Made by a program: the position numbers and the translations under genes. Source: UBA5072 sp963822145 (GTDB lineage Bacteria; Bacteroidota; Bacteroidia; Bacteroidales; UBA10428). Taken from it: a stretch of DNA of 64,000 nt. This document shows, piece by piece, positions 8,154 through 14,471 of the stretch. Below the pieces are notes generated by a model, which saw nothing but the letters and a program-made list of their open reading frames with translations, ran no database searches and was not told the origin of the DNA. The DNA is taken from positions 806,001 through 870,000 of the forward strand of contig CAWGGG010000002.1 of assembly GCA_963822145.1 (NCBI GenBank). The letters run 5' to 3'. The number at the start of each line of letters is the position of its first letter. Positions within the stretch are counted from its first letter, which is position 1.

Positions 8154-8625
8154 AAAGCAGTTATTCGTTATCATGTTTGCACCTGGCAGTTATTGGAGCA
8201 GGCAGCATGAAATATTTGAAAAGTGGTTTCCTTCCGTATATGAACGGTTTACCATTATCAAAGGCCATACCAGGGGCAACAAATTTGAATCTTTTAAAAG
8301 GCTGGCCATACTATTGCAAAGTGTGGAGGCTTTCCTGGTATTAGATACAATCCTTCCCCGGATTTATAAAGAACACCCGGACACCATTGCAGTAACCATA
8401 CACGACAGCGTAATGACTTCCATAATGACAAATGACGTGGAAGCGGTGCGGGCAATTATGGAAAATGAACTGACAAATTTTGTAGGATTTGCACCGACTT
8501 TGAAAATTGAAAATAAAAAAAAGGTTTCAATTGATATTTTAATTGAATTATACAGGAGAATAAGGGAGGGAGAATATATAGATAACCAATACCATTACGA
8601 TAATACAAACCTTGTAATGAATTGA
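8128..8625 (+). CDS. Family-A polymerase-like protein, C-terminal part (frameshifted)
   Basis: In the frame after the shift, the sequence continues smoothly as FAQDRKEAKKQLFVIMFAPG, which resembles the motif B helix (Arg...Lys pattern) of family A polymerases. TIAVTIHDSVMTS follows near the C-terminus, a motif C-like His-Asp pair. Joined to the upstream part this gives about 445 residues and one convincing gene. The first in-frame ATG is at 8173, but a start there would cut through the conserved helix. The last codons overlap the next gene. If the shift is real, the element has lost this function. Confidence 0.55.
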   Translation, partial: FAQDRKEAKKQLFVIMFAPGSYWSRQHEIFEKWFPSVYERFTIIKGHTRGNKFESFKRLAILLQSVEAFLVLDTILPRIYKEHPDTIAVTIHDSVMTSIMTNDVEAVRAIMENELTNFVGFAPTLKIENKKKVSIDILIELYRRIREGEYIDNQYHYDNTNLVMN

Positions 8626-8633
8626 AGTTTAAA

Positions 8634-8993
8634 ATGTTGAAAGGGGTCATTTTGTCTAAAAAAGTCGCAAAAACAAAAAAAATGAATCTAAAGAACCTCA
8701 CAAAAGCAATATCGGAATGTATACCCGGACAGGTCACCTATCTTAATGATTCAACTATAATCCTGAACGGCACAAAGGTTTCATTCTTTGGTAACCTGGC
8801 GCAATATAACAATACTTTATTCAGGGTTGATAGTGTTAAGCGCTTACTGTTAGAAGTATTTAACGCGGGGTTGCTTAACTGTTCAGGGGAAACCCTTACA
8901 ACCATACAAAATAAGTATGTACAACTGGAAGGCGCAGGCTTTATTAAGAATAGAAAACGCGAAAGAAACAGCGGAATTGAAGTACACAAATAA
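8634..8993 (+). CDS. Unknown small protein, about 119 residues
   Basis: The protein is basic at its N-terminus (several Lys-rich stretches) with a possible winged-helix-like second half (LEVFNAGLLNCSGETLTTIQ, then a GAGFIKNRKRER tail). No family is recognised with confidence. The start is uncertain: TTG 8622 overlaps the stop of the polymerase-like gene, ATG 8634 is used here, and ATG 8681 is a third choice. Close spacing to its neighbours places it in the same transcription unit. Confidence 0.5.
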   Translation: MLKGVILSKKVAKTKKMNLKNLTKAISECIPGQVTYLNDSTIILNGTKVSFFGNLAQYNNTLFRVDSVKRLLLEVFNAGLLNCSGETLTTIQNKYVQLEGAGFIKNRKRERNSGIEVHK

Positions 8994-9004
8994 TAACTAT
9001 CACA

Positions 9005-9208
9005 ATGACCAATAAGAAAGCACGCAAGGCAATAGAGAAAAGGATCACAAGGCTATTAGAATCATTTGAAAGCAAACAGCAGATAAGATCCGATATTAAC
9101 GACTGGTATAGTCATTATCTGCAATCTGTTGAATATAGAGAATTAAGACAACAGGCAAAGGATGATTCATTCTTTAGATATACTGAACTGATTGAATTCT
9201 TTAACTAA
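9005..9208 (+). CDS. Unknown small protein, 67 residues
   Basis: This is a highly charged helical protein (Lys, Arg, Glu and Gln rich) without membrane or signal segments. Its TAA stop overlaps the ATG of the next small gene (TAATG at 9206-9210), which suggests coupling. No domain is recognised. Confidence 0.5.
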   Translation: MTNKKARKAIEKRITRLLESFESKQQIRSDINDWYSHYLQSVEYRELRQQAKDDSFFRYTELIEFFN

Positions 9209-9339
9209 TGACAATATACAACACATTGATAGACAGGTGGATAGGAGGGGCTATGAAGATCCTGGTTGCAGCCTCTTTTGTAATCGGCGATCTAAAGGCG
9301 TTTATACCCATGCAAATAGGAACTTTTATATTTATATAG
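9208..9339 (+). CDS. Small hydrophobic protein, 43 residues
   Basis: The start overlaps the stop of the preceding gene (TAATG). The peptide reads MTIYNTLIDRWIGGAMKILV onward and ends in FIPMQIGTFIFI, so it is mostly hydrophobic and may be a membrane peptide. It ends 12 bp before the terminase small subunit. Its position, overlap and hydrophobicity argue for a real gene; a non-coding spacer is the alternative. Confidence 0.4.
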   Translation: MTIYNTLIDRWIGGAMKILVAASFVIGDLKAFIPMQIGTFIFI

Positions 9340-9351
9340 ATTATTGAATAT

Positions 9352-9807
9352 ATGCCAAAAAAGAAGCTACCAGCAGAAATAAAGCGAATACGCGGCACTT
9401 ATCAGCCCTGCAGGGATAATTTGCCGAAGTTACCGGATAATTCCCTGGACAGGCTGCCTGATCCGCCGGAATATCTGACCGGGGAAGGATTGATTTACTA
9501 CCAGCAGCAGGGAACACAATACTTAAAATTAGGGGTTTTAAACGCTTATCACTTGCCTTTGTTCGTTATGGCCTGCCTATATATTACCAGGCTGTCTGAG
9601 TATGCCAGGCAACTAAATAAAAACAAAGATTTAGACCTTACAGTCAAATATCAGCGATTATTCAATGATAGCGAAAAGAACCTTCGGTTATCATTGGCAG
9701 AATTAGGTTTAAGCCCTGCCAGCTGGCACAAAGTGGCAAAGGAAATAAAAAAAGAGCCAACAGAATTCGAGAAGTTTTTTAACAATAATAGGGAGGTCAA
9801 AAAATGA
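9352..9807 (+). CDS. P27-family phage terminase small subunit
   Basis: The 151-residue protein matches the P27 small-terminase plan. A basic N-terminus has the IKRIRGTYQPCRDN box (residues about 10-23, equivalent to the LRGNPGKR box), followed by a proline-rich stretch (LPDPPEYLTGEG), a helix with YYQQQGTQYLKLGVLNAYHLPLF in two parts and a C-terminal NLRLSLAELGLSPASWHKV segment. Small terminases recognise the packaging site and load DNA onto the large terminase. No large subunit is encoded here, so it would have to work with that of a helper phage, as in PICI satellites. Its TGA overlaps the ATG of the prohead protease. Confidence 0.85.
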   Translation: MPKKKLPAEIKRIRGTYQPCRDNLPKLPDNSLDRLPDPPEYLTGEGLIYYQQQGTQYLKLGVLNAYHLPLFVMACLYITRLSEYARQLNKNKDLDLTVKYQRLFNDSEKNLRLSLAELGLSPASWHKVAKEIKKEPTEFEKFFNNNREVKK

Positions 9808-10502
9808 ACAATTTGAACAGGTTATTTACGTCACAAATCAGGTCAATTTCCGAAAGTGACAGAACAGCTGAATTTATTATAAGTTCAGAAAGAAGGGATA
9901 GACACCGCACAATATTAGATATTGACGGCTGGATCTTAGATTCTTATTATAGAAATCCGGTTGTTGCATTTCAACACGATGCCTATGCCGATACCGGCAA
10001 GCCTGATCCGGATAGTATAATAGGAAAATCTGAGGTTTTTAAGGATTTTGCAAATAGGCTACTGATTGGCCGGGTAACATTTGAACCGAAGGAATTAAAC
10101 CCATTAGCAAATAAAGTTTTTTTAAAGATCCTGAACGGCACACTACGGGCGGCAAGTGTGGGATTTTTGCCCCTTGAGCCGGGAAGGTGGGGCAAAGGTG
10201 ACGAAGCCCAGAACGGAGCAAGAGCCACGTACTATTATGGCCGCAGGGAATTATTAGAATGGAGCATTGTATCAATACCCAGCAATTCAGATGCAACACT
10301 TCGCAGCCTGGACAGATTAGAACCGTTCACCGGGGATCAGGGCAAACAAATGACCGGGGAACAGGCCGCTAAATTAGTCGAATTAGAAATAAGGCTGGCC
10401 GAAGCCGGATTAAGACCCCGGAAAGTTACAGATCTTGAGAAATTCAACCTTTTAAAGCGTTTATCTGATACCGGACTATATAAGACCCGGACAAAGCGTT
10501 AA
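9804..10502 (+). CDS. HK97-family prohead protease
   Basis: The 232-residue protein is a Peptidase S78-type prohead maturation protease. Conserved features: NPVVAFQHD with His58, LRAASVGFLP with Ser118 as likely nucleophile and ELLEWSIVSIPSNSDA with Glu152, in the order His, Ser, Glu as in HK97 protease. In phages this enzyme cleaves the scaffold part of the major capsid protein during maturation. Here it directly follows the terminase small subunit with a 4-base overlap, while the usual genes between them (large terminase, portal) and after it (major capsid) are absent. A 60-residue C-terminal extension after the catalytic core is unexplained. A role in processing helper capsids is inference. 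Confidence 0.85.
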   Translation: MNNLNRLFTSQIRSISESDRTAEFIISSERRDRHRTILDIDGWILDSYYRNPVVAFQHDAYADTGKPDPDSIIGKSEVFKDFANRLLIGRVTFEPKELNPLANKVFLKILNGTLRAASVGFLPLEPGRWGKGDEAQNGARATYYYGRRELLEWSIVSIPSNSDATLRSLDRLEPFTGDQGKQMTGEQAAKLVELEIRLAEAGLRPRKVTDLEKFNLLKRLSDTGLYKTRTKR

Positions 10503-10564
10503 AGTGGCTTATATTTGAGATAATAGGGCAATTTAGGGATTTTTGGAACTTAATACCTGTTTAT

Positions 10565-10873
10565 ATGAATGAATCAGCAAAAGAAGCCAGGCGCAAATAT
10601 TACAGGGAGTATAAAAGTAATATCAGCCCGGAGGCAAGGGAAGCATACAACCGATATAACAGAGAATGGAGGCGGAAAAATCCTGATAAGATCCGGCAGT
10701 ATAATGTTACCTATTGGGAAAGGAAAGCAGCCCAGGGGAATGACCCTGAGAATTTACCCCAGCGAGTTAATCAATTAAAGGAACAGGGGCGAAGCCTTCG
10801 GGAAATAGGTCACCAATTGGGAATTTCTCACATGAAGGTTAAAAGGTTGTTACAAATTGTAACAGAAGCGTAA
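10565..10873 (+). CDS. Small DNA-binding HTH protein, last gene of element
   Basis: The 102-residue protein has a very basic, Tyr/Arg/Lys-rich N-terminus (repeated YN or YK with R, residues 8-55) and a C-terminal resolvase-like helix-turn-helix (QRVNQLKEQGRSLREIGHQL, then GISHMKVKRLL). It probably binds DNA and may be a regulator, but it has no catalytic domain. It is the last gene before the element terminator. Confidence 0.6.
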   Translation: MNESAKEARRKYYREYKSNISPEAREAYNRYNREWRRKNPDKIRQYNVTYWERKAAQGNDPENLPQRVNQLKEQGRSLREIGHQLGISHMKVKRLLQIVTEA

Positions 10874-10883
10874 CAGCATAGTA

Positions 10884-10907
10884 AAACCCGGTATAAAAGC
10901 CGGGTTT
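10884..10907 (+). terminator. Terminator after the element genes
   Basis: An 8-bp perfect stem (aaacccgg with ccgggttt, 8-nt loop) is followed by a T-rich tract, 10 bp after the stop of the HTH gene. It would end the plus-strand transcript of the element. Confidence 0.7.
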
Positions 10908-11000
10908 CTTGTTTCTGAATAGCGTATAAAAAGCAATACCATAATACTAAACACCTGTTACACCAATAAGAATCTTAAAAAATGAGTTTTGCAATCTTTT

Positions 11001-11017
11001 GGGAAACTGTCGGGAAA
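11001..11017 (+). repeat. 17-bp direct repeat at right end, possible integrase arm site
   Basis: This is the second copy of the sequence at 3328-3344, in the same orientation, about 60 bp inside the right attachment site. Confidence 0.5.
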
Positions 11018-11030
11018 ATCAGGCAAAATA

Positions 11031-11069
11031 AAAACCCTAAATAGCTAATTAATAGCATATTCAGGGTTT
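11031..11069 (-). terminator. Terminator-like hairpin downstream of tRNA-Cys
   Basis: aaaccct at 11032-11038 pairs with agggttt at 11063-11069, with a smaller inner pairing (gcta with tagc). On the minus strand the stem is followed by T-rich sequence, so it could end the tRNA-Cys transcript. It lies inside the element, so the element seems to supply it. Confidence 0.45.
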
Positions 11070-11075
11070 AAAATC

Positions 11076-11092
11076 GAGGTCTCTGGCGGATT
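11076..11092 (-). repeat. Right attachment site inside tRNA-Cys
   Basis: The right copy of the 17-bp direct repeat covers the acceptor stem and start of the T arm of tRNA-Cys. Confidence 0.8.
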
Positions 11093-11147
11093 TGAACCGC
11101 CGTACGCGGTTTTGCAGACCGCTGCCTAACCCCTCGGCCAAGAGACC
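11077..11147 (-). tRNA. tRNA-Cys (anticodon GCA)
   Basis: The 71-nt gene folds as a cloverleaf: acceptor GGTCTCT with AGAGACC, D arm GCC with GGC, anticodon stem GCGGT with ACCGC around loop CTGCAAA (anticodon GCA), T arm GGCGG with CCGCC around TTCAAAT, and discriminator T, correct for cysteine. CCA is not encoded. Its 3' end forms the right attachment site of the integrated element, so the element restores an intact tRNA. Confidence 0.95.
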
Positions 11148-11175
11148 ATTTTCCATTTACTTTATCCTGGACAAG

Positions 11176-11249
11176 GGTAGTTAGCGGATTAAACCGCCGT
11201 ACGCGGTTTTTCCCGATTGCATCGGGACTAACCCCTCGGCCAAGAGACC
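11176..11249 (-). pseudogene. Degenerate tRNA-Cys copy
   Basis: The 5' acceptor strand, D arm and much of the T arm match the intact tRNA-Cys 30 bp away, but the 3' acceptor strand no longer pairs with the 5' strand. The anticodon arm is replaced by a different perfect 6-bp stem (cccgat with atcggg) closing on GCA. It is probably a non-functional remnant, perhaps left by an earlier integration or duplication at this site. Confidence 0.7.
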
Positions 11250-11315
11250 AATCATAACATAGCGCAAAGGTAAAAAATATTTCTGGTTTACAAATTTGGA
11301 GGAGGCTTATTAGTG

Positions 11316-11378
11316 CTTGCAGTCGTGCAGTCGTGCAGTCGTGCAGTCATGCAGTCTTGCAGTCGTGCGGTCTTGCAG
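11316..11378 (+). repeat. Tandem 8-bp repeat (gtcgtgca type)
   Basis: About eight units of the octamer (variants gtcgtgca, gtcatgca, gtcttgca) run in tandem between the decayed tRNA and the 3' end of the sugar-binding protein gene. They are non-coding as far as can be seen. Confidence 0.85.
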
Positions 11379-11386
11379 GAAGGAAA

Positions 11387-12388
11387 TCAGGGAGCAAAGT
11401 TCAATTGGTCTTCCTTTATAAAACCATCGGCAATTACAGTCTCTTTGAGATTATTGCGATCAACCACAACTGTTTTAAGCAAAACTGCCGGAATATCTTT
11501 GGTACCGTTACTCACCACATTGACCGCATTGGTGATCTTTTCCCCCTTCGCCAGCCTGACTGCCGTCTGTGCCGTTTCCTTCGCCAGGTTGCGGATCGAC
11601 TTGTAAATGGTCATGCTTTGTGTCCCGTTGATAATGTTCTGGCACCCCCCTACGGAGGCATCCTGACCAGTTACTACCATATCCAGGGTGTCCAGCATCA
11701 TTTCAAGGGCCATGATCGATCCGCCGGCCAGTTCATCGTTAGCGGCCAGAACAGCATCAATCCTGACTTTATTGCTTTCCAGGAAGGTTTGCATCTCATT
11801 GTAGGCATCGATGGCATTCCAGGTGGACAGGTGCTTTTGCAGAACAATTTTAATATCTCCCTTCTCCACATATGGCTTGAGCACTTCCTGCTGTCCCTGC
11901 ATAAAAAGGATGGAATTGAAATCGGATGTGGGTCCGCCCAGCAATACATAGTTGCCTTTTGGACGGAGATTCACTGCATATTGTGCCTGCTGCCGGCCGA
12001 CATCTTCATTAAAGAAAGAAAAGTAATAATCCACATTGGCATTTTTCAGCATACGATCATACGCAATCACCATTATACCTGCCTCGTGCGCTTCCTCAAC
12101 CAGGGGTGCCCAGTTATCAGTACTGGCAGGAAATATGATTAACACCTGGATGCCAGAGGCAATCAGTTTCCTGACCTGTTCCACCTGTTGAGCTGCATCG
12201 CCGTATGCATATTCAAACAAGACTTCAGCTCCGAGAGCGGTAGCTGCATCCTGGAAGAATTGGGGTTCCTGACTCCAGCGGTCGGAGGAAAAATCCCCCA
12301 CGCTAAAGCCGATTTTTACAGGATCATTGTTACAGGCTGTTATCACAAGAACAACCAGCAACACCAGCATCAAAGGCCTATTATTCAT
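11387..12388 (-). CDS. Sugar-binding lipoprotein, XylF-like (ABC importer)
   Basis: The 333-residue protein has a lipoprotein signal (hydrophobic LVLLVVLVITAC, lipid Cys at about 19), then a periplasmic binding protein type 1 domain of the sugar-binding (Peripla_BP_4) class. Markers are the KIGFSVGDFSSDRW start, the SGIQVLIIFPAST loop, IAYDRM, the VLLGGPTSDFNS segment and the DAVLAANDELAGG hinge. D-xylose or a related sugar is the likely ligand by family. No ABC permease or ATPase gene lies next to it, so it may work with distant transport genes or as a sensor input. Confidence 0.8.
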   Translation of the reverse strand: MNNRPLMLVLLVVLVITACNNDPVKIGFSVGDFSSDRWSQEPQFFQDAATALGAEVLFEYAYGDAAQQVEQVRKLIASGIQVLIIFPASTDNWAPLVEEAHEAGIMVIAYDRMLKNANVDYYFSFFNEDVGRQQAQYAVNLRPKGNYVLLGGPTSDFNSILFMQGQQEVLKPYVEKGDIKIVLQKHLSTWNAIDAYNEMQTFLESNKVRIDAVLAANDELAGGSIMALEMMLDTLDMVVTGQDASVGGCQNIINGTQSMTIYKSIRNLAKETAQTAVRLAKGEKITNAVNVVSNGTKDIPAVLLKTVVVDRNNLKETVIADGFIKEDQLNFAP

Positions 12389-12512
12389 AACAAGCGGTTT
12401 TTCAGGTTTTAATTCTCTAATTTAAGGGTAATTGGACAAAATTATTCCGGAAACCACAAAAAGAATTACTAACGACATATTTTCTTAACTTGTACTGCTA
12501 AAGCTGAATCCT

Positions 12513-13661
12513 ATGAATGAAATCATTACAGCGGTAATATTTATTGCAGGACCGGTAATGCTGTTATACGGATGCAAAAAATCATCCTGGCTGAACCAGT
12601 TCGGGGCAGTAGGATTGGCCTATGTGCTGGGTATTATACTGGCCAATACCGGACTGATAACGCCAGAAATGAAACCGCTGCAGGACAACATCAGTTCGTT
12701 TACTATAGCGCTGGCCCTACCGCTGCTGCTGTTTTCAATCAATATCAGGCAATGGTCGCGACTGGCTTTTAAAACCATTGCAGCTGTATTTTTGGGGATC
12801 TTGTCCGTTTTGCTGATCATTACCATCGGGAATTACTTCCTGCAGGATAAAATTGCTGAATGCTGGAAGGTTTCCGGACTTATGGTAGGCGTGTATATCG
12901 GTGCAACAGCCAATATGGCCGCTATTATGCAAGCCTTGCAGGTGGATTCTGAGACTTTCATCCTGGTTAACGCCTACGATATTCTGATTTGCATTGCCTA
13001 TTTCTTTTTCCTTATTACCCGGGCGCAGAAGGTCATCGGGCGCATTCTGCCTCCGTTTAAGAAGCCTGATATACCGGTCAGACCCGACTATGAAGTGGAT
13101 GACTTCGACGGCTGGGATGCTTATAGGGGAATCCATAAAAAGGACGTGGCGGTGCCCCTGTTCCTGGCTGTGTTGTTGTCCGGCGTTATCGTTGTGTTAT
13201 CCTTCTTCCTGAAAGATCTTTTCCCGGCGGACTTTCAGACTGCAGGCACCATCATCTCCATTACTGCACTATCCATCCTGATGTCCCTCATCCCTGCGGT
13301 CAACCGTATCCGGAAGACCTTCCAGAGCGGGATGTACCTGATCGTAATCTTTTGCATCGTGGTTGGTTCGATGGCTGATTTCAGCATGTTTACCACCAAA
13401 TCGCTTTACCTGGCTGCTTTCGTTGCACTGGTGGTTTTTGGTTCCCTGGTCTTCCAGGTGTTGTTCTCCAAGCTTTTCAAGATCGATACCGATACCACAA
13501 TCATTGCTTCCACGGCGTTCATTTTTTCGGCGCCGTTTGTGCCCACGGTTGCCAATGCACTTCACAACAAAGAGATCATTCTGTCCGGCATCACTATCGG
13601 GATCATCGGTTATGCCACGGGGAATTTTCTGGGGATCACACTGGCGTATTTTTTGAGATAG
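12513..13661 (+). CDS. DUF819 family membrane protein
   Basis: The 382-residue integral membrane protein has about ten hydrophobic segments. It resembles the DUF819 (YjcL-like) family by its MLLYGCKKSSWLNQFGAVGLAY-type start, ILANTGLI, GATANMAAI motif near residue 134 and the C-terminal ATGNFLGI stretch. Members are thought to be transporters, with unknown substrate. It is divergent from the sugar-binding lipoprotein with 124 bp between them and followed by an inverted repeat. Confidence 0.8.
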   Translation: MNEIITAVIFIAGPVMLLYGCKKSSWLNQFGAVGLAYVLGIILANTGLITPEMKPLQDNISSFTIALALPLLLFSINIRQWSRLAFKTIAAVFLGILSVLLIITIGNYFLQDKIAECWKVSGLMVGVYIGATANMAAIMQALQVDSETFILVNAYDILICIAYFFFLITRAQKVIGRILPPFKKPDIPVRPDYEVDDFDGWDAYRGIHKKDVAVPLFLAVLLSGVIVVLSFFLKDLFPADFQTAGTIISITALSILMSLIPAVNRIRKTFQSGMYLIVIFCIVVGSMADFSMFTTKSLYLAAFVALVVFGSLVFQVLFSKLFKIDTDTTIIASTAFIFSAPFVPTVANALHNKEIILSGITIGIIGYATGNFLGITLAYFLR

Positions 13662-13666
13662 TGATT

Positions 13667-13753
13667 GAATATCGAACAAGGAACACCGATTTAAGAATTT
13701 CGAAGTGAAGCACTTCATCATTCATTATTCGATGTTCCTTGTTCGGTGTTTTC
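13667..13753. repeat. Imperfect palindromic repeat after the DUF819 gene
   Basis: The outer arms (cgaacaaggaacaccga with tcgatgttccttgttcg) and an inner pair (gaagtg with cacttc) make a long hairpin between convergent genes. It resembles intergenic repeats common in Bacteroidota and may act as a bidirectional terminator. Confidence 0.65.
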
Positions 13754-13935
13754 TAATTCTTCTCAAATTTCTTCAAACACCTCGGGCACAAACAATCCGT
13801 ATAGGTATTCATAATGATATTCAATTCCTTGCGGTGGATCCTGACTTTTTCACACCAGCAGTCCTGATCACCCAGGCAGGAAAAAAACCTTCCGCAGGCC
13901 GGACAGTGCTTCCGTGTTCCTTTTGCTTTTGTCAT
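13753..13935 (-). CDS. Cysteine-rich CWC family protein
   Basis: The 60-residue protein has CPxC, then a CxxxxxxCWC block and a C-terminal CLCPRC, the pattern of the Cys_rich_CWC family, probably binding zinc. The function is unknown. Its start overlaps the folB stop (13932-13935), so it is co-translated with folB. Confidence 0.8.
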   Translation of the reverse strand: MTKAKGTRKHCPACGRFFSCLGDQDCWCEKVRIHRKELNIIMNTYTDCLCPRCLKKFEKN

Positions 13936-14282
13936 CGGGTAAGTACAACACTAAACTTGCTCATATTGCCTCCGATGGCCGGGTTTAGCTTGGAAACCGT
14001 GACCTTTACCGAAGTGATGTGGTCAGAGACCGTATACACTGCTTTGATGATCCTCAATGCAAGATTCTCAAGCAACCGGGAGGGATTCTCCATTTCTTTT
14101 TTTACCAGTTCATATACCTTGCTATAATCCACTGCGCAATCAAGCGAATCAGATTCTGCTGCCTTGCTCAGGTCGGTGTCTATTGCCAGATCAACGCTGA
14201 ATTTTCCGCCAATGGTCTGTTCTTCGTCATAATGACCATGGTATGCATAGAATTCCATGTTTTCAAGTATAAGCTGTCCCAT
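13932..14282 (-). CDS. folB: Dihydroneopterin aldolase
   Basis: FolB converts 7,8-dihydroneopterin to 6-hydroxymethyl-7,8-dihydropterin and glycolaldehyde in folate synthesis. The 116-residue length is normal. Markers are the N-terminal LENMEFYAYHGHYDEE segment, CAVDYSKVYELV in the middle and a VKVTVSKLNPAIGG segment near the C-terminus (about residues 95-110). A small CWC protein follows with a 4-bp overlap. Confidence 0.9.
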   Translation of the reverse strand: MGQLILENMEFYAYHGHYDEEQTIGGKFSVDLAIDTDLSKAAESDSLDCAVDYSKVYELVKKEMENPSRLLENLALRIIKAVYTVSDHITSVKVTVSKLNPAIGGNMSKFSVVLTR

Positions 14283-14307
14283 AGGATTTTTATCAAATTA
14301 AAAATAC

Positions 14308-14367
14308 ATGGCTTCGACTTTGCTCAGTCTGACATTCCAGAAACATTGTCAGACGGAGTTTAGCCAT
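14308..14367. repeat. Palindromic repeat upstream of glnS
   Basis: atggct pairs with agccat at the ends, with an inner gtctgac and gtcagac pairing. The ggcttcgact...gctcag core resembles a palindrome widespread in Bacteroidota intergenic DNA. It lies between the divergent folB and glnS. Confidence 0.6.
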
Positions 14368-14471
14368 AGTGTATTAATCAGGCAATGAAATGAATTCTCT
14401 TTGCAAAAATAATCTTTTCAGGTCAATGATATCCGTGGGCATAATTTTTTACTTTTGCTGATCTGGGGCAA

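Larger units (their letters stand above)
3195..11092 (+). mobile_element. Integrated element in tRNA-Cys, phage-satellite-like (about 7.9 kb)
   Basis: The ends are a 17-bp direct repeat (gaggtctctggcggatt) at 3195-3211 and 11076-11092. The right copy is the 3' end of an intact tRNA-Cys gene, so the left copy is the displaced original tRNA end, as expected after site-specific integration. The integrase gene lies next to the left end. All genes between run on the plus strand with short gaps or overlaps: integrase, unknown, excisionase-like HTH, small proteins, two VRR-NUC-like nucleases, a polymerase-like protein, unknown small proteins, terminase small subunit, prohead protease and an HTH protein. 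There is no large terminase, portal, major capsid or tail gene. That fits a phage satellite better than a complete prophage; a reduced prophage is the alternative. Calling it a satellite is inference. Confidence 0.8.

Noticed and set aside
8123..8344. Open frame with its own ATG overlapping the polymerase-like gene
   Set aside because: It lies in a third frame across the frameshift junction and has no conserved residues; the polymerase motifs continue in the other frame.
11316..11378. Possible CRISPR array
   Set aside because: Units are eight bases and contiguous, with no spacers and no cas genes.
11313..12142. Long plus-strand open frames over the octamer repeats and sugar-binding gene
   Set aside because: They are antisense to a well-supported binding-protein gene and are partly repeat-derived.
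14450..14457. -7 element TACTTTTG before glnS
   Set aside because: No -33 TTTG at proper spacing, so not called as a promoter.
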